This document shows positions 49,456 to 58,044 of a stretch of 64,000 nucleotides of DNA, piece by piece. The stretch lies in the NCBI GenBank assembly GCA_022827245.1, contig JAJDTI010000029.1, positions 61,047 through 125,046 on the forward strand. The letters run 5' to 3'. Under the pieces are notes generated by a model, which saw only the letters and a program-made list of their open reading frames with translations, was not told the DNA's origin and searched no databases. Position 1 is the stretch's first letter; each line of letters begins with the position of its first letter. Source of the DNA: Pseudomonadales bacterium. Its GTDB lineage: Bacteria; Pseudomonadota; Gammaproteobacteria; Pseudomonadales; Azotimanducaceae. The position numbers and the translations under genes were made by a program.

Positions 49456-51663
49456 CTACGCGCGCGGCGCCAGTCGGTCCTGTTCGTCGGCGCGGATGGG
49501 CGCGGGAGCTTCCGCCGCCAGCGGCAGTTCCACCATGATGGCGACGCCGGACCCGTCCACGAGGTTGAGGGCCCGCACGGTGCCGCCGTGGTGTTCGGCG
49601 ATCGCCCGCACCACGTAGAGCCCGAGCCCGAAGTGCATGCGGCTGTGCGATCCGCGGTGGCTGACCATGGACTCGAACAGGGACGCCTCCCCCGTGTCCG
49701 GCAGGGTCGGGCCCCGGTTCGCGACCGTGATGCGCAGGAAGTCCCGTTCGGTGTCGAGCTGCACCTTGATCGGGCTGTTGGCGTGGTGGAAGTCGATCGC
49801 GTTGTCCACGATCTTGTCGAGCAGCTGCTCGATCCGGTAGTCGGCGACCCGGGCGTACACCGGGTGCGGGACACCCCGGAAGACGATGGGGTGACGCTGC
49901 TGCGACAGCCGGAAGTTGGCGACGTAGTCGCCGAGGAGCTTGCCGATGTCCACGACTTCGAAGTCGTCGGCCACGAGCGATTCCTCGAGGTTGGCCGCGT
50001 CGGCCAGGTTCTGCACGATCGAGCCGATGCGCAGCACGCCCCGTTTGGCGCTCTTGAGGTACTTCTCGTCCCCCTCCTCGACGCGGTCGGCGAGGCTCTC
50101 GAGCGATGTGCTCAGCACGTTGAGCGGATTGTTGATCTCGTGGCGGAGCGTGCGCGGCATCTTTTCGAGGAAGGTGTTGTGCTGGTGCAGGCGCGTGAGC
50201 ATGGTCGAGATGCTGCGCGACAGGTCGCCAATCTCGTCGCCGGCGCTGCGCTCGGACCGCAGCGACTGCTTGCGCAGGCGCCCGTAGCGGTCGATGGCCC
50301 GGGCTGCCTCCCGGCGCAGGGCGCGGATGCGCCACGCGAGCCGGCCCGAGAACGCCGCCATGGCGAGGAACACGGCGAGCAGGCACGACACGGCGACCAC
50401 CATCACTTCCTCCAGGGCCTCGCGCTGGAACGTGAGGATGTGGTCGATGTCCTGCTCGACGACGACCGCGCCGAGCACGGTGGTGTCTTTCGAGACGATG
50501 GGGTGCGCCGCCACGATGATTTCCACGTCGCCCTCCCCGTCTTCCACCAAAAGGCGGCGCGCGGTGATCGGCTCGCCGGCGAGCGCCGCTGCGATGGCCT
50601 CTTCCGCCAGCGCCTCGGACAGGGCCGGATCGGCGGAGGGGTCCTCCGATGTCCCGGCGATGCCCTCGATCCAGAGACGGATATCGTGGAACCACTCGCG
50701 GACCTGGAGCGTCCAGTCGGTCGGCGCGTCGGGCGCGGCTTCCGCCCGGTAGCTGCCGGTGTCGGCCCGCACCCGGTGCTGCGCGTCGATGACCTGGATG
50801 CGCGCCCCCGAATAGCCGAGCCCCTCGATGAGTTGCAGCACCTCGGGCGAGCGGTAGACGACGAGGTTGAACCCTTCCTTGCCCGCGGTTGGCAGGGTCT
50901 GCGTGATGGCGCGGATCTCCCGGCTCTCCGGATCGTCGACGTCCACGAAGGAGAGGCCGAGATAGCGGCGCGAGCCGAGCAACGCGAGCGGCACGCGGAA
51001 TTCCAGCTGGTAGCCTCCGTCCGCCGTGTCCCCGGACGCGGTGACGTAACCCTTGATCTGCGTCTCCGGGGCACCGGTCTCGGCAAAGCGCCAGTCGGGC
51101 TGCATCCAGTAGGTGGTCGTGACCCCGGGTTCCTGGAGCGTGATGGCGGCGCGGCCTTCCTCGCCGTTGGGACGGATGAAGCTCAGGCGCACGTGGTCCG
51201 CGTTGTCGAGGCTGAGATACCGGGGATCGCGGAACACCGCGCGGTCGTCGCGGATGCGCATGTGCACATACAGGTCGCCGGCCCGCTCGCCGAGCACGAG
51301 GTCGAACCCGCCGTCGGCCAGCGCGCCGTCCTCGCCGCCGAAGCGCTGCACGCGCGTCTCCACCTCGCCCCACTCGGCAAGCGTCCCGTCGAGCCGCACC
51401 GGGCTCTCGATCGGGTGCGCGCGCAGCGACTCGTAGTCCTTCGGATTGACGGGCAGGTCCCGGAACAGGTCCTCGCGCCCGTTGAACAGGGTGGAGATGC
51501 CCTCGGCGGTCAGGAGCTGCGCGTGGGACTGGCCCTGGACCAGCAGGCGCTCCATCTCCACGAGCTGCAGGTAGGAGAAGTAGGGCAGGACGAGCAGGGC
51601 CAGGCCCAGCAGCGTCAGCTTCGTGCCGAGCCGGGGGCCGCGGATCTTCGAGCCGATCTTCAC
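49456..51663 (-). CDS. Sensor histidine kinase of the proteobacterial dedicated sortase type
   Basis: The protein has 735 residues from GTG 51663, overlapping the regulator stop. An N-terminal membrane helix (LLGLALLVLPYFSY) is followed by a large periplasmic region (35-415) with a CBM9-like start, LDGTLAEWGEVE, and DLYVHMRIRDDRAVFRD. A second helix (VMVVAVSCLLAVFLAMAAF) and a HAMP-like linker lead to the kinase: RTLRHEINNPLN H-box near residue 507, DKIVDNAIDF N-box, and FGLGLYVV G-box. The HEINNPLN box and overall layout match the kinase of the proteobacterial dedicated sortase system. The sortase and its substrate are not in the window. The periplasmic region may sense a carbohydrate or envelope signal. 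Confidence 0.85.
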   Translation of the reverse strand: MKIGSKIRGPRLGTKLTLLGLALLVLPYFSYLQLVEMERLLVQGQSHAQLLTAEGISTLFNGREDLFRDLPVNPKDYESLRAHPIESPVRLDGTLAEWGEVETRVQRFGGEDGALADGGFDLVLGERAGDLYVHMRIRDDRAVFRDPRYLSLDNADHVRLSFIRPNGEEGRAAITLQEPGVTTTYWMQPDWRFAETGAPETQIKGYVTASGDTADGGYQLEFRVPLALLGSRRYLGLSFVDVDDPESREIRAITQTLPTAGKEGFNLVVYRSPEVLQLIEGLGYSGARIQVIDAQHRVRADTGSYRAEAAPDAPTDWTLQVREWFHDIRLWIEGIAGTSEDPSADPALSEALAEEAIAAALAGEPITARRLLVEDGEGDVEIIVAAHPIVSKDTTVLGAVVVEQDIDHILTFQREALEEVMVVAVSCLLAVFLAMAAFSGRLAWRIRALRREAARAIDRYGRLRKQSLRSERSAGDEIGDLSRSISTMLTRLHQHNTFLEKMPRTLRHEINNPLNVLSTSLESLADRVEEGDEKYLKSAKRGVLRIGSIVQNLADAANLEESLVADDFEVVDIGKLLGDYVANFRLSQQRHPIVFRGVPHPVYARVADYRIEQLLDKIVDNAIDFHHANSPIKVQLDTERDFLRITVANRGPTLPDTGEASLFESMVSHRGSHSRMHFGLGLYVVRAIAEHHGGTVRALNLVDGSGVAIMVELPLAAEAPAPIRADEQDRLAPRA

Positions 51664-52361
51664 TCGGCGGCCCAGCGATAGCCGAACCCGTACTCGCTGC
51701 GGATGCAGGCGAACTCCGGATCGACCTTCTCGAACTTCTTGCGGATGTTGCGCATGTGCGTGTTGATGGTGTTGTTCGTCACCAGGCTCTGCATGGTGGC
51801 GTTCATGAGGGTGTCGTAGCTGACCGCGTGGCCGGGCTGGCGGACGAGCTTTGCGAGCATGCGGAACTCGGTGCCGGAGAGGTCGATGCGCGTGCCCTGC
51901 CAGGAGACCAGCAGGGCGCTCTCCTCGATCGTGAGGTCCCCGAGGCGCCGCGCGCTCGGCCCGGCATCGTCCGATCCGCTCGAACGGACCTCGTCGATGC
52001 GCAGCAGCGAGGAGATGCGCTCGACCAGGTACTCCAGCGAGATGGGCTTCGGCAGGTAGTCCCAGGCGCCGAGGCGCAGCCCGGAGATCTTGTCGATCTC
52101 GTCGATGCGTTCGGTGAGGAAGATCACGGGCAGGGTGGGCGCGCGCGCGAGCAGGTCCCGGCAGAGCTGGAAGCCGGCGTCGAACTCCTCGCCGAGCACG
52201 ATGTCGAGGATGGCGAGGTCGGGCAGTTTGCGTTCGAAGCCCTCCAGCGCTCCGCTGCGGCTCGCGTACTCCGCCACGTCGTAGCCCTTCTTCGTGATGG
52301 CGTCCGCGTAGTTGGCGCGCTGGTCCGCGTCGTCTTCGACGATCGCTATGGTCTTGGCCAT
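51660..52361 (-). CDS. Response regulator of the proteobacterial dedicated sortase type
   Basis: The protein has 233 residues. The receiver domain starts IAIVEDDADQRANYADAI, with the phosphoacceptor Asp in LAILDIVLGEEFDAGFQLCR and Lys in WDYLPKPIS. The DNA-binding domain is the winged-helix OmpR type (RIDLSGTEFRMLAKLV, NTINTHMRNIRKKFEKVD, YGFGYRW). The RANY, LGEExDxGFxLCR and LPVIFLT stretches are as in regulators of the proteobacterial dedicated sortase system. It is encoded just before its kinase with a four-base overlap. TLMNATMQSLV occupies the place of the recognition helix approach. Targets are not visible here. Confidence 0.88.
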   Translation of the reverse strand: MAKTIAIVEDDADQRANYADAITKKGYDVAEYASRSGALEGFERKLPDLAILDIVLGEEFDAGFQLCRDLLARAPTLPVIFLTERIDEIDKISGLRLGAWDYLPKPISLEYLVERISSLLRIDEVRSSGSDDAGPSARRLGDLTIEESALLVSWQGTRIDLSGTEFRMLAKLVRQPGHAVSYDTLMNATMQSLVTNNTINTHMRNIRKKFEKVDPEFACIRSEYGFGYRWAAE

Positions 52362-52572
52362 TCGGGGTCTGCCCGGCTGGGCTCGCGGCAGGGAGGGCGA
52401 TTTTACCGGAACGGTGGGGCACGGGCATGGCGACGATCGATGTCCGGCAGACCCTGACGGGTCTCTTCGGTCGCCGCCTCGCGCCGCGCTCTGGTAGTCT
52501 CGCGCCCTTTTGTAGCGCACGTCGATCTCGGACGTGGGTTGGCAGGGTCCGATCCCATGCAGGGGCGAGCTT

Positions 52573-52592
52573 GAACTCCGGTCGCGGAGTTC
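52573..52592. promoter_or_regulatory. Inverted repeat upstream of the LuxR-type regulator
   Basis: GAACTCCG, GTCG, CGGAGTTC: an 8-bp stem with a 4-base centre. It lies in the 310-base gap 52362-52671, about 80 bases before the presumed start of the regulator. A TGGTAGTCT extended -10 is at 52492-52500. The symmetrical element could be an operator for autoregulation. Confidence 0.3.
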
Positions 52593-52671
52593 CGTCGAGG
52601 GGTTGGACTCGGGAAGTTGCCAGGATTACCGCGATGCTGGACCGGGACGGGGGGTTCGGGGATGGCCGCCG

Positions 52672-53823
52672 TTGTCCACGCAAGACCGCATTGACGACAT
52701 CGTCAGGTTACTGCGCGAGGCTGAGCTCGACGAAGAGGTCTGGTCCGCCGCGTCGGCGTTGATCGACGACGTCTGCGGGCTGCGGGGCAACGACCTGCTG
52801 CTCTGCGGCTTGCGGCCCCAGGGTGGGATCGATGTCCTGCATCGCTGGCTCCGTCTGCGCGGCGAGCCGGCCCCGGAGCTGGCCCGCGATTACGTCGAGC
52901 ATTACGCCGCCATCGACGAACGTGGCGTCGCCGGCGCAGGCCGGCGGCCCGGCACGCTGATCCACACCAACACGCTCCTCCCGGAGGACGTGCGGCGGAC
53001 CTCCGTCACCTACAACGAATACCTCGTCCCGAACGCCGGCGAGAACTGCCTGAACGCGCTGTTGCCGGGAGTGGGAGACCTGGGGGTTGCCTGGTCCCTC
53101 GTTGGCCCGGGCGGGGGTGCGTCGCCCAGTGACTGGACCGGCGAACAGGTGCAGGCGATACGGCTGCTGTTGCCGTACGTGCGGCAGTTCGTCCTCGTGC
53201 GCCACGCGCTCGCCGCGGCCCGCGCCGACGGCATGCGCACGGCCGCGCTGCTCGACACGCGGCGTGTCGGGATGCTGCTGCTCGACCGCCTGGGTCGGAT
53301 CCTCGAGGCGAATGATCGGGCGCGGGCGACGTTGAGGCAAGTTGAGGTCAACGGCCTGACGGTTCGGGAGGGTCGGTTGGCGGCCATCCGTCCCGCGGAA
53401 GCCGACCGCTTGACCAAGCTCCTCGACCTCGCCTGTGCAGGAAGCTCCGCGGGGTCGATGCCCATCCCGCGGCCGCCCGAGCCGCCGCTTGTCGTGTACG
53501 CCACGCCCGTGACGACGACCGGGGAGCTGCCCTGGGGGGAACGTCTTGCCGCCCGGGTCCTGCTCGCGGAACCATTCTCGACGCCGCCGGTCAACGCGGA
53601 ACGGGTGTCGGCCGCGCTTGGGCTAACGCCGGCGCAGGGCAGGGTGGTCGCGGGGCTCGCCGCGGGGGGCACGGTGGCTTCCATCGCGGCGGCGACGCAC
53701 CGGACGGAGGCTGCGGTGCGGTGGCATATCCGCGAGGCGCTTGGCCGGCTGGGTCTTGCCCGGCAGGCGGACCTGGTGAGAGTTGCGCTGTCGACCCCGG
53801 GAGTGTTCGACGACGAAGGCTGA
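52672..53823 (+). CDS. LuxR-family transcriptional regulator
   Basis: The protein has 383 residues from TTG 52672, where recognisable sequence begins (STQDRIDDIVRLLREAELDEE); a GTG at 52534 in the same frame would add a low-complexity leader. The first 300 residues are a sensing region without clear ligand motif, with two cysteines (LLLCGLRP, NCLNALLP). The C-terminal 65 residues are a LuxR helix-turn-helix: LTPAQGRVVAGLAAGGTVAS followed by THRTEAAVRWHI and LGLARQADLVRVA. The architecture resembles the large family of LuxR regulators with an N-terminal PAS-like region. It is divergent from the sortase-type regulator; targets are unknown. Confidence 0.75.
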   Translation: MSTQDRIDDIVRLLREAELDEEVWSAASALIDDVCGLRGNDLLLCGLRPQGGIDVLHRWLRLRGEPAPELARDYVEHYAAIDERGVAGAGRRPGTLIHTNTLLPEDVRRTSVTYNEYLVPNAGENCLNALLPGVGDLGVAWSLVGPGGGASPSDWTGEQVQAIRLLLPYVRQFVLVRHALAAARADGMRTAALLDTRRVGMLLLDRLGRILEANDRARATLRQVEVNGLTVREGRLAAIRPAEADRLTKLLDLACAGSSAGSMPIPRPPEPPLVVYATPVTTTGELPWGERLAARVLLAEPFSTPPVNAERVSAALGLTPAQGRVVAGLAAGGTVASIAAATHRTEAAVRWHIREALGRLGLARQADLVRVALSTPGVFDDEG

Positions 53824-53888
53824 GGCCGCCAGGTCGAGCGTAACGGCTACACTCTCCAACCGGTTTCCGCGGGACCGCGCGAACGCGT

Positions 53889-54398
53889 GTGACGCGCATC
53901 ATCTGCATCGTCGGCCCGGAGTGCACGGGCAAGACCGCGCTCGCCAGCGCGCTGGGGGAGCGCTTCGCCGTCGGGTACGTGGAGGAGTACGCCCGGGACT
54001 ACCTGGCCGGGCGGACGGCGTACGAACCCGCGGACGTGGAGGCCATCGCGCGCGGACAGATCGCCCTTGAGGCGCGTGCGCTCGCGGCGGGTGAGTCGCC
54101 CGTGATCCTCGATACGGACCTCCTCGTCATCCGCGTCTGGTGGCAGGAGAAGTACGGCTGGCTCCCGGACTGGCTTCGCGGGGCGTTCGCCGCGCAGGCG
54201 CCGCGCCACTACCTGCTCGCGGCCCCCGACCTGCCGTGGGAACCGGACCCCCTGCGCGAGTCGCCCTTCGACCGGGAACGGCTGTTCGATGTGTACCGCG
54301 CTACGCTCGTGGCGGAGCGCCTGCGCTTCGACGTCGTACGCGGAACGGGCGCCGCGCGCCTAAGGTGCGCGCTCGCGGCGCTCGAGCAGGATCCCTAG
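53889..54398 (+). CDS. NadR-like nicotinamide ribonucleoside kinase (AAA_28 ATPase)
   Basis: The protein has 169 residues from GTG 53889. The P-loop is [10 protein letters not shown] at the N-terminus, followed by VEEYARDYL and [18 protein letters not shown], which are the diagnostic motifs of the ribosylnicotinamide kinase domain of NadR. It would phosphorylate nicotinamide riboside to NMN in NAD salvage. Unlike enteric NadR it has neither the DNA-binding nor the adenylyltransferase domain, as in the stand-alone kinases of many bacteria. Its 3' end overlaps the convergent phosphotransferase gene by 39 bases. TACACT at 53848-53853 may be the -10. Confidence 0.85.
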   Translation: MTRIICIVGPECTGKTALASALGERFAVGYVEEYARDYLAGRTAYEPADVEAIARGQIALEARALAAGESPVILDTDLLVIRVWWQEKYGWLPDWLRGAFAAQAPRHYLLAAPDLPWEPDPLRESPFDRERLFDVYRATLVAERLRFDVVRGTGAARLRCALAALEQDP

Positions 54399-55190
54399 CT
54401 CCCTTTCCGCCCTGCCGGCTTGGGCGCGTATCTCGGCGCGGTCGTTGCCGAGGGCGATCTGGCGGACGGCCCACGCGTGCTCGCGCAGCTCGAATAGGAT
54501 GCGCGTGTCGAGAATGCGGGATACGGGGACGGAGGACGTGCCGTAGTACGCCGCCACGAGCCGTTCGAGGCGCGCGTCGTCGTAGCCGAGCCCGCGTCCG
54601 AGACAGACCACGTCGAACAGCGGGTCGTTGTCGCCGGCGAACTCCCAGTCGAGGGTGCGCCAGCCGCGCTCCGTGCGCAGGACGTTCCAGGGGTTCAGGT
54701 CGTTGTGGCAGCCACGCAGGTCCGTCGGGGTCCGCTCGAGTCGGTCAAGCGCCGTGAGAGCGACGGCTGCGGGCGCGTCGGCGGCGGCGAGGTCGTGGCG
54801 GATGGCCTCGCGGGGATCGTAGCGGCGCACGCCGCGCGGGATCTCCGCGTGGAGCGCCTGGAGGTAACGGGCGGCCGTCTCCGGCGGGAACGGGGAGTCG
54901 GCAAGCAGCGTGCCGTCGATCCAGCGGGTGAGCAGGTGTCCGTTTCCCAGGTCGAAGGCCACTACGTCCGGCGCCGCCGGGAGCTCAAGGAAACGCGCCT
55001 CGGCCCGCCGGTCCGCGCCGGGATGCCGTGCGATGCGCAACGCGTAGGCGGCGCCCCGGTACTCGAACCGGTAGTTGTCGTTGGCGTAGCCGCCGGGGAG
55101 GTACGCGACGCCGTCGATGCCGTCCGGGCGCCAGTCCGGCATGAGGGCGCGGACGACGGAGAGGACCGCTTGTCGCTGAGGGGCCGCCAT
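54360..55190 (-). CDS. APH/choline-kinase-like phosphotransferase
   Basis: The protein has 276 residues. The ATP lysine region is YALRIARHPG, with an LPGGYANDNYRFEYRG nucleotide loop upstream. The Brenner motif is CHNDLNPWNVLRT (HxDxxxxN), and the metal-binding Asp occurs in TLDWEFAGDNDPLFD. These place it with the aminoglycoside-phosphotransferase/choline-kinase group; the choline/thiamine kinase (LicA, ThiK) branch is the best fit, as judged by HNDLNPWN and DWEFAGDNDP. The start is divergent from the CoxE-like gene, 27 bases away. The 3' end overlaps the NadR-like gene, so antisense interference is possible. Substrate is not certain. Confidence 0.82.
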   Translation of the reverse strand: MAAPQRQAVLSVVRALMPDWRPDGIDGVAYLPGGYANDNYRFEYRGAAYALRIARHPGADRRAEARFLELPAAPDVVAFDLGNGHLLTRWIDGTLLADSPFPPETAARYLQALHAEIPRGVRRYDPREAIRHDLAAADAPAAVALTALDRLERTPTDLRGCHNDLNPWNVLRTERGWRTLDWEFAGDNDPLFDVVCLGRGLGYDDARLERLVAAYYGTSSVPVSRILDTRILFELREHAWAVRQIALGNDRAEIRAQAGRAERELGILLERRERAP

Positions 55191-55217
55191 CGGCCGGACG
55201 ATATACTACGCCGCCTC

Positions 55218-56579
55218 ATGGACGTCACTTTCTCGCGGTTCGTGCAGGCGCTGCGGAACGCGGACGTGCGCGTCTCGCCGGCCGAGACCCTCGACGCCTT
55301 TGACGTGGTCTCGCAGGTCGGCATTGAGGACAAGCGCCTGCTGCGGGATGCGCTGGGCCTCGCGCTTGCCAAGACCCGGGAAGAGAAGGAACGGTTCGAG
55401 GACGCCTTCGACCGCTTCTTCCTGCAGCTCGCGTTCCGCGAGCCGGCCAAGCCCACGTTCGTGCGCGGCGTCGACCGCGAGGCGCTCGTCGAGGAGCTGG
55501 GCCGGCACCTGTCGGGCGGCCTCGTGCGGACCATCGACAGCGTGCTTTCGGACGAGCGCGACTACCTCGCCTTCCTCGTGCAGCAGGCCGCCGAGGACGC
55601 CGGCATCAGCGCGATGCGCACGCTCCGGGAGAAGCGCGTGTACGCGGGGAAGATCGCGCAGGCCCTCGCGCTCGACGAACTCGAGGCGTACCTTGCCAGC
55701 GGGGAGGCAGGCGGGGGCACCCGCAACGGCGCCGACCCGCTCCTGCGGTACCTGCGCCAGTACTTTCACGGCGAGATCCGCGACTACGTCGACGCGCAGT
55801 ACAAGCTGCACGTGGACGCGACAGGACGGCGCGCGCTCCTCGAGGCGGCGCTCAAGTCCCAGCTCGACCGCATCCCCCGCGAGTATCACGTGGAAGTTCG
55901 GCGCGTGGTGGAGAAACTCGCGCGCAAGCTGGCCCGGGAGCACCGGCGTCGCCAGCGCCGCGCGGCCCGCGGCGTGCTGGACCTCAAGAAAACGCTGCGG
56001 CGCAACCTGTCCTACGACGGTGCCATCTTCGAGCCGCACTGGCGGCGCGTGAAGCGCGAGAAGGCGACGGTGTTCGTGCTGTGCGACGTGAGCGGTTCCG
56101 TGGCGCAGGTGTCGCGCTTCCTGCTGCTGTTCCTGTACGAACTGACCGACGTGCTGCCGAACGTGCGGGCGTTCGCGTTCTCGAGCGCCCTCGGCGAGGT
56201 CACGGAGACGTTCTCGCGCAAGGCGCCGGAGGAGGCCGTGGAGCACGCGCTGTTCGACTGGGGCAAGGGCACGACCGACTACGCGCGCGCGTTCCGGGAT
56301 TTCCGGGAACGCTGCGGGAGGGACCTCGACGGCCGCTCGACCGTGGTGGTGCTCGGCGACGGCCGCAACAACTACTTCGACCCGCAGGCGCACCTGCTGA
56401 AGGAGATCTCGCAGCGGGTCAAGCAGGTCTTCTGGCTCAACCCGGAGACGCGCGACCGCTGGTCCGACGGGGACTCGGAGATGCGCCGCTACGCGCCTTA
56501 CTGTCTCGGCGTCCGGACCTGCAACCGGATCGAGCACATCGAGACGTTCGCCCAGCAGTTGCTGACGGCGGCGCGGTAG
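55218..56579 (+). CDS. CoxE-like VWA domain protein
   Basis: The protein has 453 residues. The N-terminal 260 residues are helical and charged (KTREEKERFEDAFDRFFLQL, EHRRRQRRAARGVLDLKKTL). The VWA domain starts at about residue 283 (TVFVLCDVSGSV), with the metal-binding DxSxS, then DWGKGTTDYARAF and VVVLGDGRNN. This matches the CoxE family, which acts with CoxD-type AAA ATPases in maturation of Mo-containing or other enzymes. No CoxD-type ATPase or CO-dehydrogenase gene lies in the window. TATACT at 55202-55207 sits ten bases before the ATG with no ribosome site, a candidate leaderless gene. The stop TAG runs into a GGGGCG hairpin. Confidence 0.85.
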   Translation: MDVTFSRFVQALRNADVRVSPAETLDAFDVVSQVGIEDKRLLRDALGLALAKTREEKERFEDAFDRFFLQLAFREPAKPTFVRGVDREALVEELGRHLSGGLVRTIDSVLSDERDYLAFLVQQAAEDAGISAMRTLREKRVYAGKIAQALALDELEAYLASGEAGGGTRNGADPLLRYLRQYFHGEIRDYVDAQYKLHVDATGRRALLEAALKSQLDRIPREYHVEVRRVVEKLARKLAREHRRRQRRAARGVLDLKKTLRRNLSYDGAIFEPHWRRVKREKATVFVLCDVSGSVAQVSRFLLLFLYELTDVLPNVRAFAFSSALGEVTETFSRKAPEEAVEHALFDWGKGTTDYARAFRDFRERCGRDLDGRSTVVVLGDGRNNYFDPQAHLLKEISQRVKQVFWLNPETRDRWSDGDSEMRRYAPYCLGVRTCNRIEHIETFAQQLLTAAR

Positions 56580-56600
56580 GGGCGCCCCTCGTGGCCGCCC
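56579..56600. repeat. Imperfect REP-like hairpin after the CoxE-like gene
   Basis: GGGGCGCC, CCTCGT, GGCCGCCC with one mismatch or bulge. It begins in the TAG stop codon and shares the TAGGGG lead and CTCGT loop core with the hairpin at 11961-11981. It lies between the convergent CoxE-like and sirtuin genes. Confidence 0.4.
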
Positions 56601-56606
56601 GGGGCG

Positions 56607-57365
56607 TCAGTTGACTCCGACGACGTACGACAGCGCCGGCCCGATCTCCCCGTGCACGACCAGGTCCGCGATGCCGTCGAGGGGCGTGGCTTCCCGGTTC
56701 AGGATGACGAGCTTCGCCCCGAGGCGCTTGGCGTACTCCGGGAAGCCCGCAGCGGGGTAGACGATCAGGGTCGAGCCGGTGGTCAGCATCAGGTCGCAGG
56801 ACTCGGTGAACCGCTGCGCGCGCAGCATGGCGTCCTCGGGCATGGCCTGGCCGAACGAGATGGTGGCGCTCTTGACGATGCCGCCGCAACGGCTGCAGGG
56901 GGCGACGCGGCCGAGGTCGTTGAACTGCGCCTCGAGGTCCGCCATCTCGTAGCGGGTCCCGCAGGACAGGCACTTCGCGTAGCTCGCGTTGCCGTGCAGC
57001 TCGACGACCTGCTCGTCCGGGATGCCGGCGTCCTGGAACAGGTTGTCGACGTTCTGGGTGATGACCGCCGTCACCTTGCCCTCGGCGACGAGCTTCGCGA
57101 CGGCCTTGTGGCCGTTGTTGGGCTTCGCGCCTTCCATGCTGCGGTCGCCGGTGAAGCGGCGGCGCCAGGACTCCTGGCGAACGTCTTCCGAGGCCATGAA
57201 GTCCTGGAACTCGATCGGTTTGACCTTGTTCCAGAGACCCGTGCCGGGGCTGCGGAAGTCCGGGATGCCGGACTCGGTGCTGATCCCCGCGCCGGTGAAG
57301 ACGACCACGCGCTGCGCCTCGTCGAGCAGGGCGCGCATCTCGTCGAGCAGGGCGGTGTCGTCCAT
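56607..57365 (-). CDS. cobB: Sir2-family NAD-dependent protein deacylase
   Basis: The protein has 252 residues from ATG 57365; a longer in-frame start at 57425 crosses the opposite promoter. Sirtuin motifs are complete: VVVFTGAGISTESGIPDFRS, ITQNVDNLFQDAG, catalytic His in VVELHGNASY, a zinc site CLSCG ... CSRCGG, and TGSTLIVYPAAG, VILNREATPLDG. It removes acyl groups from lysines using NAD. CobB is the usual bacterial name; the substrate preference is not certain. It is divergent from the HCCA-isomerase-like gene, with a 50-base AT-containing gap. Confidence 0.93.
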   Translation of the reverse strand: MDDTALLDEMRALLDEAQRVVVFTGAGISTESGIPDFRSPGTGLWNKVKPIEFQDFMASEDVRQESWRRRFTGDRSMEGAKPNNGHKAVAKLVAEGKVTAVITQNVDNLFQDAGIPDEQVVELHGNASYAKCLSCGTRYEMADLEAQFNDLGRVAPCSRCGGIVKSATISFGQAMPEDAMLRAQRFTESCDLMLTTGSTLIVYPAAGFPEYAKRLGAKLVILNREATPLDGIADLVVHGEIGPALSYVVGVN

Positions 57366-57395
57366 GGGCGGGGGCCGTGTCGGGGACTGCCGGCA

Positions 57396-57404
57396 TGATA
57401 TAAG
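57396..57404 (+). promoter_or_regulatory. Extended -10 in a divergent promoter region
   Basis: TGATATAAG: TGn plus TATAAG, 11 bases before the ATG at 57416, which lacks a ribosome site. On the reverse strand the same AT-rich stretch offers TATCAT, so one region may serve both the sirtuin (57365) and this gene. Confidence 0.45.
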
Positions 57405-57415
57405 CTCCCGGCTCC

Positions 57416-58018
57416 ATGCACACACTAGAGTTCTTCTTCGACTGTTCGAGCCCCTGGACCTACCTGGCGTTCGAGCAGGTCCAGCGGTCGATGGCGCCGC
57501 GCCCGGTGGCGATCGAATGGCGCCCCTTCCTGGTCGGCGGCGTCTTCAACACCGTCAACCCGAGCGTGTACGAAGGCCGGGCCAAGCCGGTGCCGTTAAA
57601 GGCGAAGTACTACGGCAAGGACCTCGCCGACTGGGCCCGCCACGTCGGCGTCGAGATCGGCCAGCCGCCGGTGTTCCCGGTGAACAGCGTCAAGGCGATG
57701 CGCGGGGCGTTCGTGGCGATCGAGGAGGACTGCCTGGTGCCTTATGCGCGGCGGGTGTTCCAGCGCTATTGGGGGGATCTCGAGGACATCTCGCAGGACG
57801 GGATCCTGCGGCCGATCGTCGAGGAGAGCGGTCTCGACGTCGCGTCGTTCTTCGAGAAGATCGCCTCGCAGGACTACAAGGACCGCCTGCGCGCCAACAC
57901 CGACGAACTCGTCGAACGCGGCGGCTTCGGCTCGCCGACCATGTTCCTCGACGGCGACGACATGTACTTCGGCAACGACCGGATTCCGCTGGTGGTGGCG
58001 AAAGTGGACGGCGGCTGA
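57416..58018 (+). CDS. 2-hydroxychromene-2-carboxylate isomerase / DsbA-like protein
   Basis: The protein has 200 residues. The thioredoxin-fold start LEFFFDCSSPWTYLAF has the DCSSPW motif in place of the DsbA CxxC, as in HCCA isomerases and GST-kappa. The pattern of HCCA proteins continues with IEWRPFLVGGVFNTVN and RGGFGSPTMFLDGDDMYFGNDR (the GSPTxxxDGxxxFxGNDR signature). These enzymes use glutathione in aromatic (naphthalene-type) catabolism. The substrate here is unknown. It is divergent from the sirtuin. The GGCGGC ... GCCGCC inverted repeat at its 3' end (58008-58035) may end transcription. Confidence 0.88.
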   Translation: MHTLEFFFDCSSPWTYLAFEQVQRSMAPRPVAIEWRPFLVGGVFNTVNPSVYEGRAKPVPLKAKYYGKDLADWARHVGVEIGQPPVFPVNSVKAMRGAFVAIEEDCLVPYARRVFQRYWGDLEDISQDGILRPIVEESGLDVASFFEKIASQDYKDRLRANTDELVERGGFGSPTMFLDGDDMYFGNDRIPLVVAKVDGG

Positions 58019-58044
58019 CGCAACGCTGCCGCCGCGGGTGGCAG

